This document shows, one piece after another, positions 38,107 to 47,731 of a DNA stretch of 64,000 bases; positions within the stretch are counted from its first letter, which is position 1; each line of letters begins with the position of its first letter. The DNA is taken from NCBI GenBank assembly GCA_002722255.1, contig PBLD01000006.1, positions 29,463 to 93,462 of the forward strand, read 5' to 3'. The translations under genes and the position numbers were made by a program. The notes under the pieces are model-generated. The model was not told where the DNA came from. It saw only the letters and a program-made list of their open reading frames with translations, and ran no database searches. The DNA comes from Winogradskyella sp. Its GTDB lineage: Bacteria; Bacteroidota; Bacteroidia; Flavobacteriales; Flavobacteriaceae.

Positions 38107-40566
38107 CTATCGCACCAAACTAAAATGACTGGTAAAGACTCGACCATCTTCTAGCTGCACTTTAAACCAATAATCGCTACTTGGCATTTTTTTTCCATTG
38201 TAAGTTCCGTCCCAACCACCACCAAGAGGGTTGAGTTCTGCCAGCAATTTACCATAACGATCAAAAATTTGAATGGTGGTATTAGATTGAAATTGGTTAC
38301 TTATTCCTTTGACTTGCCAAAATTCGTTTGTACCATCTCCATTTGGTGTGAAGAATTTAGGAAAACCGATAACCGATACTAATTCGTCGGCAATGCCACA
38401 GTCGTTTTTATCTCTTACAAAAACGGTATATAAACCAGGTAATACGTCTTCAAAAATATTAGAATCTTGGTAAGGTCCATCAACATCATTTAGAGCATAC
38501 TCATAATCACCTTCACCAGATACCAAAACTGTAATCGTATTGTTGTTAGAAGCGTCAACAACTTCAATAGCATCAATAGTTGCAATATTAGATGGCAAAA
38601 CAGTAATTGTTCTGTCTTTAAAACAACCATTAACATTGCTAACTCTAACATTGTATGTACCTGGCGTATCAACTTCTATGGTTGCTGTATTTTCACCAGT
38701 TGACCAATCAAAAATATAGTTGCTTGGTGAGTCATTAATGATACCTGAATCTAAAACAATGGTTTCGGGGAAATTGTTAAGGCAGTACAGCGTTTCAAAT
38801 TCGGTTTCAATATCAGGAAGTTCGTAAACCGTAAGTTCAATTTCACTTATTCCGTAACAAGCATTTGAATTTTCAACACGAGCATAGATGGTTTGATTAT
38901 AAGGAATGGTATTGGTAAAATTAGCATTAAGCGGATTAGACTCTACTAAAGCATCTTCATACGTTTCAAAATATTGAAGATCTAAGCCAACAGGTGCGCC
39001 AGCAAGCACAATGGCATTGGTGTCATTAAGATTAAAAACAGCAAAACCATCTTCATTACCGTCGTCATCACATACAGCTATACTGGCATTGTTAGAAGAT
39101 GTGGTACTCACTTCCAAAGAAACTTCACTAAAACTTACACAACCAGTTGAAGTATTGGTAACTCTAGCGTATACAATTTGTGGATTGAAGAAATTATCAA
39201 AAGCATTAGCATTAATTTCATTTTCTTCATTTTCTGCATCTAACTGAGATAGGTAATAGGATACGTCAGCGTTTGGGTCTCCGTTGGTAATATCGCTAGA
39301 TATTTCATTAAGATTGAAGGTGGTAAAGCCTTCTGGGATGCCATCTTCATCACATTGAATTAGCGATACATCATTTGCAATTGGCTTGGCAGCTACTACA
39401 ATGTCAAATGAAGTAAAACCAACACAGCCACCAACTAAATCTTCAATCCGTACAAAAATTTCAGTTGGTGTTGCCGAAGTGTTCGTGTAAATGGTAGGTA
39501 AAGCAGAAGTATTAGTTTCTGCATCTGCTTGAGACAAATGATAGCTTATATTGAAGTTTCCACCCAAAATGCCATTAGTTATTTCTTGAGTTTTTACATC
39601 AAAATCAAAAGTGGCTTGCCCATTTTGGTCATCACCATCTGTATCATCATCACATAGTTCATAGGTTGTAGGTGTATTATAGTTTGAAAACGCAGTAACA
39701 TTTACAACCATAGAATTAACAATAAAACATCCTGTAGTTGTATTTTCAATTCTAATAAAAACAATTTGTGTACTAAAAAAGCTGGTAAATATATCTCCTA
39801 ATGGATTAATGTTAATGTTAGCATCATTTTCACTGTTATGATAACTCACAGCAACATCACCTTCACCATTTATAATATCTTGTCTAAGTGAAGTAAGATC
39901 AATTTCTGTGATTAAATCATCAAAAGGAGCAACATTATCACAAAGTTCTAATGGTGGTAAACTTGTAATGTTCGGATTTGTTAAAATCGGATTTGAAGGA
40001 CTATCTGGAAATGAAGCTGTACCAGTCCACTCTATGGAAAAAGGACTGTTTCCTATTGGACGATCAATAACTAAAAAATAGGTTTCTCCTGCCTGTACAT
40101 CTAAATCGCTTACAAAACTATCACCATCAGCTCCAGGACCTTCATCAGGATCTGGGTCGTTGGGACTCATTCCTGTTAGATTATTGCCTTGATTTGCGGC
40201 TTGAGGATTCGTGGTAGAACACCTTACAGCCTGTCCAATATTTCCGCAGGTAACATTTGGACCAAATAAAAAGAAATCATAATCCTCGGAAATGTTTGTA
40301 CTTGCAGGTGTTAGAGTGAATGCTAAAGTTCCTGATGTAGCTATAGTCACTTCGAGCCATATACTGTTATTTTCTCTGCTCCCGCATAAATTCAAGCCTT
40401 CTACTTCTTGGACACCAATACCTTGAGCATCAAGTTCTAGTGTTGAGTTTCCGCAGACTGTAATAGCATTAACACAATCGTTTGGTTCTTGGCTATAGCA
40501 AAAGATACTAAAACATGATATAGCTAGAGCTAATAGATTTTTACAAAAGGATAGATTTGGTTTCAA
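38107..40566 (-). CDS. T9SS type B secreted protein with four modules
   Basis: An 819-residue secreted protein. The start is a TTG (minus strand of CAA at 40564-40566), 2 bases after the previous stop; it gives a normal signal peptide (KNLLALAISCFSIFCYS). Residues about 26-190 form a beta domain (NSIWLEVTIATSGTLAFTL, YDFFLFGPNVTCG, GETYFLVIDRP) of the kind common in these exoproteins. Four modules (about 205-560), two Ig-like domains and CHU_C follow (PKFFTPNGDGTNEFW). The last two modules onward are close to the end of the next gene upstream, indicating recent duplication or conversion. Confidence 0.9.
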   Translation of the reverse strand: MKPNLSFCKNLLALAISCFSIFCYSQEPNDCVNAITVCGNSTLELDAQGIGVQEVEGLNLCGSRENNSIWLEVTIATSGTLAFTLTPASTNISEDYDFFLFGPNVTCGNIGQAVRCSTTNPQAANQGNNLTGMSPNDPDPDEGPGADGDSFVSDLDVQAGETYFLVIDRPIGNSPFSIEWTGTASFPDSPSNPILTNPNITSLPPLELCDNVAPFDDLITEIDLTSLRQDIINGEGDVAVSYHNSENDANININPLGDIFTSFFSTQIVFIRIENTTTGCFIVNSMVVNVTAFSNYNTPTTYELCDDDTDGDDQNGQATFDFDVKTQEITNGILGGNFNISYHLSQADAETNTSALPTIYTNTSATPTEIFVRIEDLVGGCVGFTSFDIVVAAKPIANDVSLIQCDEDGIPEGFTTFNLNEISSDITNGDPNADVSYYLSQLDAENEENEINANAFDNFFNPQIVYARVTNTSTGCVSFSEVSLEVSTTSSNNASIAVCDDDGNEDGFAVFNLNDTNAIVLAGAPVGLDLQYFETYEDALVESNPLNANFTNTIPYNQTIYARVENSNACYGISEIELTVYELPDIETEFETLYCLNNFPETIVLDSGIINDSPSNYIFDWSTGENTATIEVDTPGTYNVRVSNVNGCFKDRTITVLPSNIATIDAIEVVDASNNNTITVLVSGEGDYEYALNDVDGPYQDSNIFEDVLPGLYTVFVRDKNDCGIADELVSVIGFPKFFTPNGDGTNEFWQVKGISNQFQSNTTIQIFDRYGKLLAELNPLGGGWDGTYNGKKMPSSDYWFKVQLEDGRVFTSHFSLVR

Positions 40567-40568
40567 TA

Positions 40569-43500
40569 TTATCGTTTTAATGCAAAATGACTTGTAAAAG
40601 TTCTTCCATCTTCTAATTCTACCTTAAACCAGTAGTCGCTTGCAGGCATGTTAGCACCATTGTATCTACCATCCCAACCAGGACCAAGAGGATTAAGTTT
40701 TGTTATAAGTTTTCCGTAACGGTCAAAAATAAGAATTAAAGAATTAGCTTGAAATTGATTATTAATGCCTTTGACTTGCCAAAACTCGTTAGTGCCATCA
40801 CCATTTGGTGTAAAGAATTTTGGAAAACCAATAACTGAAACTAGCTCTTCTGAAATTCCACAATCGTTCTTGTCTCTAACAAATACGGTGTAGAGACCTG
40901 GTGAAATATCTTCAAACACATTAGAATCTTGATAAGGGCCATTAATATCATCTAAAGCATATTCGTAATCACCTTCACCAGAAACTAAAACGGTTATAGA
41001 ATTATTGTTTGAGGCGTCAACAATTTCAATATTATCTATAGTAGCAATATTGGATGGTAAAACAGTTATGGTTCTTTGTTTGCTGCAATTGTTACTATTA
41101 AAAACATTTACAGTATACGTGCCAGGCTCATTAACTTCAATTGATGATGTAGTTTCTGTTGTAGACCAAGAATAGGTGTAGTTACTCGGTGAGTCGTCAA
41201 TAATTCCTGCATCTAATACAATGGTTTCAGGGAAACTATTAATACAGTATAGTGTTTCAAATTCAGTTTCAATATTTGGAAGTGGATTGACGATAAGTTC
41301 TATTTCACTTATTCCATAGCATGCGTTAGAATTCTCTACGCGTGCATATATAATTTGATTATAAGGAGTTGTATTAGTGTAAGTATCGCTAAGTGCATTA
41401 TTTTCTAAAAGAGCATCTTCATAGGTTTCGTAGTATTGCACGTCTAGTCCTGCAGGTGCGCCAGCCAAGACTATTGGGTTTGATGCAATAAGACTAAATG
41501 CCATAAAACCATCTTCTGTACCATCTGTATCGCAAGCAACTAAACTCGTATCGTTTGATGATGTTGTACTTACTTCTAAGGAAACTTCACTATAGCTTAC
41601 ACAACCAGTTGATGTGTTGATAACCCTTGCATAAATGATTTGTGGATTAAAGAAGTTTTCAAAATTATCTGCATTAATTTGGTTGTCTCCATTTTCGGCG
41701 TCTGCGAGAGATAAATAGTATGTTACATTCCGGTCTGGTTCGTTGTTGACAACATCATCATTAAAGAGATTAATGTTGAAAGACGTAAATCCTTCTGGTA
41801 TACCATCTTCATCACATTGTACAATACTTATGTCATTTGCAATAGGAGCATCATTAACATCAAGTTGAAAGCTTCCTGTGCTATAGCACTCAGGATTAGT
41901 TGTGTTTTCTATTCTCACAAAAATTTCACCAGAACTTGTGGTATAGGTTAGAGGTAAAGGATCTGTATTGTCATTAGCATCTTGTTGTGTAGAATGAAAA
42001 GTAACATTTGTATCTGTTTCAGATTGATCTCCTCTTATAGATGGAATTAAATCATCTAATTCTACAGTGGCAATTCCATCAGTTGGATCTCCTTCATTAT
42101 CACAAAATTCAATATTATTGAGTTGAACTACCTGAGGAGTATTAAGCACTTCGAGCTGAAAACTGGTAATGTCAAAACAGTTGGTGTTATCTGAATTCTC
42201 TACTCTTGCATAGATGATTTGTGGATTGCTAATATTTGTATACGGAAAGCTAATCTCATTTTCGAGATTAATGGCATTATCCATCGATTCAAAATAGCGC
42301 ACATTGTACTGGGCTGGTGACTGCGTTAAGAGTGCTTCTTCGTTTTGATCTGTAAAATCTAAAGTGCTAACAATACCATCGTTAATAAAATCGTCACAAA
42401 CGGTTAGATTAGATATGGTGTTGGCTACAGGAATATCAAAAACACCAACTACTGCACTACCTTCTATTGGACAATCTCCGTTATTGGGTTCTATATAAAC
42501 TTCATAAAAACCAGGAGCATCTATTAGTAATTGCGCTTGGTTATTTCCGGTAATTGGTGTTCCGTCAAAAGACCAAACATAATCGGCACCTGTAATCTCA
42601 TCGGCTTGTAAGGTATAGCTATCTCCAACACACAAGTTTAATTCCGAAGTACTAATTCCGTTTCTAATAATATCTATTTCAAAACCGAGTAAGGATGTAA
42701 TAAAAGGTGGTAAGCCAAGAGCAGCAGTAGTGCCGTTGGCTAAGGGTTGTCCACCTTGGTTATAATTACAAGCTAAACCAGCTTCACCAGGATTTTCAAT
42801 AACATCAAGGCTGTTTGGACTTGCTCCATTACAAACATAAATTTTGTTATTAGGTCCTAATTGCATCGATGAAATAAATTGTGTTCCTTGAAAAACTATA
42901 GTTTCTGCATTATTATTGTCTAGGTCAAATTGTCTTACAACAGTACCATTTGTTACGTATAGTTTTTTAGAGTCAGCAGAGAATTCAGTACCATAGCTTT
43001 GAATATTGGAAATTAAATTTACAGGATTGCTAACTTGCCCTGTTTCATTATCAAAATCATAAATCCAAAAGCTACCTGTATTGGGTGCTGCATTGTCATC
43101 ACTGGGTAATACACCGTTTTGAGCATGACAAACTGCTATTTTATCACCATCTGGTGAGGATTTCATGTAACCAATTCCATTTCTTCTATAGCCAAGTGTA
43201 CTAATATTGGGTGTTACAGTTGAGGTAACAGGCGTTAAGTTATTAAAGCCGTCTGCATCAATCTTAAAAGCATAGAACGTGTCTACAAATTGGGTTATAA
43301 CCCACATTGTTTCGCAATCTGCTCCTTGAACAGCGGTTATTTTTTCTGCACATTTATATAGTTCTTGGTCTGGTTGAGAAGTGTCATAAGTTATAAGATG
43401 AACATTTTTTTCAGAAGGTACGACATCACCAAAACCTCCGTTAAGCGTCATATCTACTAAAGAGTAATTAAAACCATTATTAAAGCCATCATCATCATTA

Positions 43501-43976
43501 GGTACAGTTTGAAAGTCTCCAAAGGTTTCTTCGTAAAAATTTATTGGATTCCCATTTTGGTCTGCTGGACCTTGGTTAGGTGAAGCCCAAGCATTATTAT
43601 GATGAGGCTCATCTACAGTAAAAATGTAGTATAAGTTATTGTTTGTTGGATGTGGCACAATGACACCAGATGATGTACTGGATGGATCACCAAGTAGACC
43701 TGTACCACCAAAATAATTACCGTTTGGCATAATTTGATGGTTACGGTTCCATACCGTACGTCCGTCTGTGTAAAACTGTAAAACACCATCTTCATTAGAG
43801 ATAGTAGAACAGCCTTCGTTAGTACTTATTGATGTTGAAATGGGTACAACATTTCCTGTTGCTAGATTAAAATTTAGACCTGCATTGTTTCCAAAAGCCC
43901 AATTTGTAGTTTCTTCTTGTGCATATGCAAAAACACAATAAAAAAATGCAAACAGTAAGGCGTATTTCTTTTTCAT
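40569..43976 (-). CDS. T9SS type B secreted protein with beta-propeller-like N-terminus
   Basis: About 1135 residues from ATG43976, which starts a good signal peptide (MKKKYALLFAFFYCVFAYAQ); the open frame extends 18 codons further up. The first 430 residues look like a beta-propeller (WAFGNNAGLNFNLATG, VIVPHPTNNNLYYIFTVD, GYMKSSPDGDKIAVCHA, FSADSKKLYVTNG, MQLGPNNKIYVCNG). An Ig-like domain, four modules, two Ig-like domains and CHU_C follow. It is probably first in an operon with the two genes downstream. The propeller may bind a glycan or protein; no active-site motif is seen. Confidence 0.9.
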   Translation of the reverse strand: MKKKYALLFAFFYCVFAYAQEETTNWAFGNNAGLNFNLATGNVVPISTSISTNEGCSTISNEDGVLQFYTDGRTVWNRNHQIMPNGNYFGGTGLLGDPSSTSSGVIVPHPTNNNLYYIFTVDEPHHNNAWASPNQGPADQNGNPINFYEETFGDFQTVPNDDDGFNNGFNYSLVDMTLNGGFGDVVPSEKNVHLITYDTSQPDQELYKCAEKITAVQGADCETMWVITQFVDTFYAFKIDADGFNNLTPVTSTVTPNISTLGYRRNGIGYMKSSPDGDKIAVCHAQNGVLPSDDNAAPNTGSFWIYDFDNETGQVSNPVNLISNIQSYGTEFSADSKKLYVTNGTVVRQFDLDNNNAETIVFQGTQFISSMQLGPNNKIYVCNGASPNSLDVIENPGEAGLACNYNQGGQPLANGTTAALGLPPFITSLLGFEIDIIRNGISTSELNLCVGDSYTLQADEITGADYVWSFDGTPITGNNQAQLLIDAPGFYEVYIEPNNGDCPIEGSAVVGVFDIPVANTISNLTVCDDFINDGIVSTLDFTDQNEEALLTQSPAQYNVRYFESMDNAINLENEISFPYTNISNPQIIYARVENSDNTNCFDITSFQLEVLNTPQVVQLNNIEFCDNEGDPTDGIATVELDDLIPSIRGDQSETDTNVTFHSTQQDANDNTDPLPLTYTTSSGEIFVRIENTTNPECYSTGSFQLDVNDAPIANDISIVQCDEDGIPEGFTSFNINLFNDDVVNNEPDRNVTYYLSLADAENGDNQINADNFENFFNPQIIYARVINTSTGCVSYSEVSLEVSTTSSNDTSLVACDTDGTEDGFMAFSLIASNPIVLAGAPAGLDVQYYETYEDALLENNALSDTYTNTTPYNQIIYARVENSNACYGISEIELIVNPLPNIETEFETLYCINSFPETIVLDAGIIDDSPSNYTYSWSTTETTSSIEVNEPGTYTVNVFNSNNCSKQRTITVLPSNIATIDNIEIVDASNNNSITVLVSGEGDYEYALDDINGPYQDSNVFEDISPGLYTVFVRDKNDCGISEELVSVIGFPKFFTPNGDGTNEFWQVKGINNQFQANSLILIFDRYGKLITKLNPLGPGWDGRYNGANMPASDYWFKVELEDGRTFTSHFALKR

Positions 43977-44079
43977 AATTGCTTTAATGTACACTACACA
44001 CTTTAATACAATATAACAACTAGAACTCAAAAACTCCTAGATTTAGTATTAAAATAACATAGCAATTACTACAAAGCTA

Positions 44080-44913
44080 TTATAAATCTCTCTTTTTTAA
44101 TAATTGATAAGATAAAAAGATAAAAAGTGCAGACCAGCCTAATACTATTGCAATTTCGTACCAATGTACTGCGTAATCATAAGATAAATCTTCTTCTATT
44201 TGATTGGCTAATGCTTGTACGGCTGATAATCTAGAGCCAGGCTCGTCAATTAAATTCCATAAGGATTTAAAAGGCATATACTGGTAAATATTATCAGCAA
44301 GGTCAGTACCTCTGTTATAGGCAGAGACTACACTCCAACTTATAAACTCTATTAAAAATAAAACAACCATTGTTGCTACTGCAAACGCAGATCGCTTTAT
44401 AAGCACACCTAGAAACAAACCAAAAGAGAAAAAACCAACAAGTTTAACAAAGAAGGCGAGTAGGTATTCTAAATCTGTAAAAACTATAGAAAACTCTGTA
44501 TAGCTTGAGTAGATGTAACCTAGTACTAATGATACAATAAATACAAAAGCTGTAGATATTAGCGAGAATGCTAAAACCATATAAAACTTAGACAGTATAA
44601 ACTCTTTTTTACTTAAACCATCAATGAGGTTTTGTTTTAAGGTTTTATTGCTATACTCATTGGATACCATTGAGACAATAACCAGTAATAGGAAAAACTT
44701 TAATAATCCTGCTACAAAAGTGTTGAAGTGCCAAATATATGGGAAATTAAAAATGCCCATTTCAGCTAAATGAAATTTAACAGGACCAATATCAAACTTT
44801 ATTACAGCAAAAAGAGCTATGAGTACAAGTAAAATGAAGTATGTAAGTATAAGTATTCTACTTGCTTTATTATATCTTAATTTATCAAATTCTATTTTTA
44901 ATAATCTTAACAT
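44080..44913 (-). CDS. ABC-2 type permease
   Basis: Membrane subunit of a second ABC exporter, 277 residues with about six hydrophobic segments (near 20-40, 55-80, 105-130, 140-165, 170-195 and 240-270). The motif MVSNEYSNKTLKQNLIDGLSKKEFILSK is the usual cytoplasmic coupling segment of ABC-2 permeases. It starts 23 bases after the ATPase gene stop, so the two form an operon. Substrate unknown. Confidence 0.9.
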   Translation of the reverse strand: MLRLLKIEFDKLRYNKASRILILTYFILLVLIALFAVIKFDIGPVKFHLAEMGIFNFPYIWHFNTFVAGLLKFFLLLVIVSMVSNEYSNKTLKQNLIDGLSKKEFILSKFYMVLAFSLISTAFVFIVSLVLGYIYSSYTEFSIVFTDLEYLLAFFVKLVGFFSFGLFLGVLIKRSAFAVATMVVLFLIEFISWSVVSAYNRGTDLADNIYQYMPFKSLWNLIDEPGSRLSAVQALANQIEEDLSYDYAVHWYEIAIVLGWSALFIFLSYQLLKKRDL

Positions 44914-44936
44914 GATGTGGTTGGTTGTGCTTAGTT

Positions 44937-45866
44937 TTAATTTAATTTTCCTATTTCTTGATTAATCTCATTTTCATCTGTCAGTTGCAAGAATTGTTCT
45001 TCAAGGCTTTCTTTTCGTTTTACTAAATGCGATAAGATTATACCTTTATCAAACATCATTTTGTTAAAGTCAGATGCAGACATAGGTTCGTTTAAAAAGG
45101 CGGTAATTAATTGGTCTTCAATTTTTAGTTTACCAAAATTTGGATGAGACTCTAGAATTGCAACGAGCTCTTTCTTTTTGTCAGTTTTTAACTCAAAAAA
45201 GCCATGACTACTAATCATTTCATCAACACGGCCAGAGTATAATTTTTCACCTTTTCTAAGGACTACAACATGAGAACATACTTTTTCAACTTCATCCAAA
45301 AGGTGAGAAGCTAATAGAATGGTTGTTCCACCAGCCGCTATGTCTTTAATGATTTGACGAATTTGATGAATACCTTGAGGGTCTAAACCGTTAGTAGGTT
45401 CATCTAAAATTAGTATTTCAGGATCGTTAAGTAAGGCAGAAGCAATTGCTAAACGCTGTTTCATTCCTAAGGAATAGGTCTTAAACTTATGATGTTTTCT
45501 TTCTAAAAGACCTACTATTTCAAGTTTTTCATCAATTTTACTATGGTCAACACCTTTTATTCTACAGACCAATTTTAGGTTTTGTTCTGCAGTCATGTAA
45601 GGGTAAAAATTAGGTCGCTCAATAATAGCACCTACTTGCTTTAAAGCATCATGCGTAGATGTGTTTCCGTTAAACCATTTAAAGTCTCCACTGGTTTTAT
45701 TAACAACATTAAGTACAATGCCTAAAGTGGTAGATTTACCACTTCCATTAGGTCCTAAAATGCCATATACATTGCCTTTATTTATTGTAAAGCTTAAATC
45801 TTTTACAGCCGTAAGTGAACCGAACTTTTTAGTAAGATTGCTAATTGTAAGAATGGGTTGTTCCAA
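44937..45866 (-). CDS. ABC transporter ATP-binding protein
   Basis: ATPase of the second exporter, 309 residues. Walker A GPNGSGKSTT, signature YSLGMKQRLAIA, Walker B EILILDEPTNGLDPQG and H-loop LLASHLLDE are all present and canonical. A C-terminal accessory domain of about 90 residues follows, as in the antibiotic/lipid export type. It is the first gene of the operon, with divergent promoter space of about 120 bases shared with the next gene. Confidence 0.95.
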   Translation of the reverse strand: MEQPILTISNLTKKFGSLTAVKDLSFTINKGNVYGILGPNGSGKSTTLGIVLNVVNKTSGDFKWFNGNTSTHDALKQVGAIIERPNFYPYMTAEQNLKLVCRIKGVDHSKIDEKLEIVGLLERKHHKFKTYSLGMKQRLAIASALLNDPEILILDEPTNGLDPQGIHQIRQIIKDIAAGGTTILLASHLLDEVEKVCSHVVVLRKGEKLYSGRVDEMISSHGFFELKTDKKKELVAILESHPNFGKLKIEDQLITAFLNEPMSASDFNKMMFDKGIILSHLVKRKESLEEQFLQLTDENEINQEIGKLN

Positions 45867-45987
45867 AATTGATTGGTTTTTAATACTGAAAATGCAGCAT
45901 TGATTGGTTATGTAAGTAAGACGAGCGTTTAAAATATTTGTTACAAGATAACGATATAAAACCTTATTTTAGTACTAATTAGTTGAT

Positions 45988-47049
45988 ATGGAAGATTTAA
46001 AAATTTCTAAAAAGAAACCATCTTATCCAATTAGCGATAAGTTGCATAGTTATCTGAAATTCTATAACAGAAATATACGATTGCCTATTTTTTATGATGA
46101 TTTGTTGCGTTTTCAAGGTTCGGTTGTGGTTTATGATAAAAATGATGAAGACACACTTTGGGTGCGTGTTTATTACAATGAGTTTGAACGTGAAGAAATT
46201 GATCGAAGTCTAAAGCTTGTATATTCTATTTTGATTTCTGATGGTAATGAAGACATTTTTAAATATCTTAATGTAGATGCTGTAGATTATTGCACGTTCG
46301 GAAATTCTAAACCTTTTAGAGTTAAGGTAAGAAATATATTAAATGATAATTACACGTACTTCTATGTTAAAAAAGGCGATGCCTCTAGAGTTTATGGATT
46401 GGAGTTAGAGCACATGCTATCTCCATACAATTTAAACTTTTTAGTTTATAAAGATACTTTAATAGAAGAGCATATTGCAGGTATTCCTGGTGATGAATTT
46501 ATAAAAAATATGTTGCCACAACGTACTGAATCTGAAAAATCCCAAATAGCAAAAGAGTTTGTGAAGTTTAATGAACGTTGTATGATTAGGTTACTAGGAG
46601 ATATGCGTTCTTACAACTATGTTATAGTACCTACTCACGATTTTGACCATGTGGTTTATAAAATAAGAGCCATAGATTTTGACCAACAGAGCTATGAAGG
46701 AAAATTAAAAATTTACAGACCTCAATTTTTTAAAGAAAACTACAAGATGGTAGAATTAGTACGAGATCGTATTCAGAAAGAGTCTATAGACCAATACAAA
46801 ATAGAAGAGCGATCTATTATTGCTAAGCGTATGATAAGTTACCAAAATAGAATTGATGAGTTATTAGATTGCATGGAAAACGATATAATTTCTATTCCAA
46901 AACATATAGACTTATTGAAAGAGGAAATTTATAACTACACAAACGATGTAGAGTTTAGACGCTGCCAAAATATGGGAGGTATATTAAAAAATGCCTTAGA
47001 TTTCGTAAAACGAAATTACCAAGGCATTAATATGAAAAATTTCTTTTAG
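45988..47049 (+). CDS. conserved protein of unknown function (353 residues)
   Basis: A soluble protein without signal peptide or membrane segment. The sequence has an N-terminal beta-rich half (SVVVYDKNDEDTLWVRVYYNEFE) and a helical C-terminal part. A fragment (MIRLLGDMRSYNYVIVPTHDFDHVVYKIRAIDFDQQ) somewhat recalls the catalytic region of protein-kinase-like folds with a late Asp pair (RAIDFDQQ). That is a resemblance, not an identification. It stands alone, divergent from the ABC operon, and ends 5 bases before the convergent 47055 gene. Confidence 0.6.
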   Translation: MEDLKISKKKPSYPISDKLHSYLKFYNRNIRLPIFYDDLLRFQGSVVVYDKNDEDTLWVRVYYNEFEREEIDRSLKLVYSILISDGNEDIFKYLNVDAVDYCTFGNSKPFRVKVRNILNDNYTYFYVKKGDASRVYGLELEHMLSPYNLNFLVYKDTLIEEHIAGIPGDEFIKNMLPQRTESEKSQIAKEFVKFNERCMIRLLGDMRSYNYVIVPTHDFDHVVYKIRAIDFDQQSYEGKLKIYRPQFFKENYKMVELVRDRIQKESIDQYKIEERSIIAKRMISYQNRIDELLDCMENDIISIPKHIDLLKEEIYNYTNDVEFRRCQNMGGILKNALDFVKRNYQGINMKNFF

Positions 47050-47054
47050 TCTTT

Positions 47055-47570
47055 TTAGTTCCAGTTCTCGTCAAAATCTAGATTCTCGTAATCATCAATA
47101 TCTAGATCATCATCAAACTCGTTAAAGGCATCATCATCTTCAGCTTCAAAAGATTTATCTGGAGCTTCATCAGGAATTTGTCCGTGTACAAACATTAAGT
47201 TTGGATAGTCTGTACCTTGCGCTTCTTCTACAATTTCAGCAAGTTCAACATAAAATGTCCACATACTTAAAAAATCGTAAACGTATATCAATTTAGGTGA
47301 AGCTTCATGTACAATATCCTTAATGATGGTTTCATTCATCATTTTAACCTCATTGCCAGCTTCACTCATATCCATCATGGCAATTTCTTCACCTTGATTC
47401 CATTCGTCATCGCTAATATAAAAAGAAGCCATTTCCATACCATCAAAACCAAAAGATTGAGTAATGATGTTGTGAAGGTCTTCCATTGTATCGGTTTCAC
47501 GGATTTCTAAATCGCGAAACACATCGTCTTCTGTGTCGTTGTCTAATATGACTCTAAATCTGTAAATCAT
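47055..47570 (-). CDS. pRiA4b ORF-3-like protein, short form
   Basis: A 171-residue acidic protein. The first 120 residues follow the plasmid pRiA4b ORF-3 family (YRFRVILDNDTEDDVFRDLEI, TMEDLHNIITQSFGFD, SFYISDDEWN, LIYVYDFLSMWTFYVEL). The final 40 residues are a very acidic tail (DDDAFNEFDDDLDIDD). In other genomes family members often accompany transposons, but none lies nearby. Function is not known. Confidence 0.78.
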   Translation of the reverse strand: MIYRFRVILDNDTEDDVFRDLEIRETDTMEDLHNIITQSFGFDGMEMASFYISDDEWNQGEEIAMMDMSEAGNEVKMMNETIIKDIVHEASPKLIYVYDFLSMWTFYVELAEIVEEAQGTDYPNLMFVHGQIPDEAPDKSFEAEDDDAFNEFDDDLDIDDYENLDFDENWN

Positions 47571-47574
47571 GCTG

Positions 47575-47582
47575 CAAAGATA
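47575..47582 (-). promoter_or_regulatory. -7 promoter element TATCTTTG of the pRiA4b-like gene
   Basis: The minus strand reads TATCTTTG just 4 bases before the ATG, so the transcript would begin at or close to the start codon. No -33 TTG at the expected distance. Confidence 0.5.
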
Positions 47583-47710
47583 GATTTTAAAACGTAATTA
47601 TTATACGGTGAAAAGTATTTAGTTTATGTGTTGATTATTCAGGAATCTATTTGTTGAATTGTTTAAAAGTTTACATGTTTTTCGTGGAATTCTTTGTGAG
47701 TATAATAACT

Positions 47711-47731
47711 TTCTCACTTCTCACTTCTCAC
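47711..47731. repeat. heptamer tandem repeat (TTCTCAC) x3
   Basis: Three exact copies of TTCTCAC end at the stop codon of the gene at 47731 (CTA on the plus strand is TAG). This mirrors the larger heptamer array beside uvrB. Confidence 0.8.

Noticed and set aside
47055..47570. pRiA4b ORF-3-like gene as a sign of a mobile element
   Set aside because: No transposase, integrase or inverted repeats nearby; the family also occurs as an ordinary chromosomal gene.
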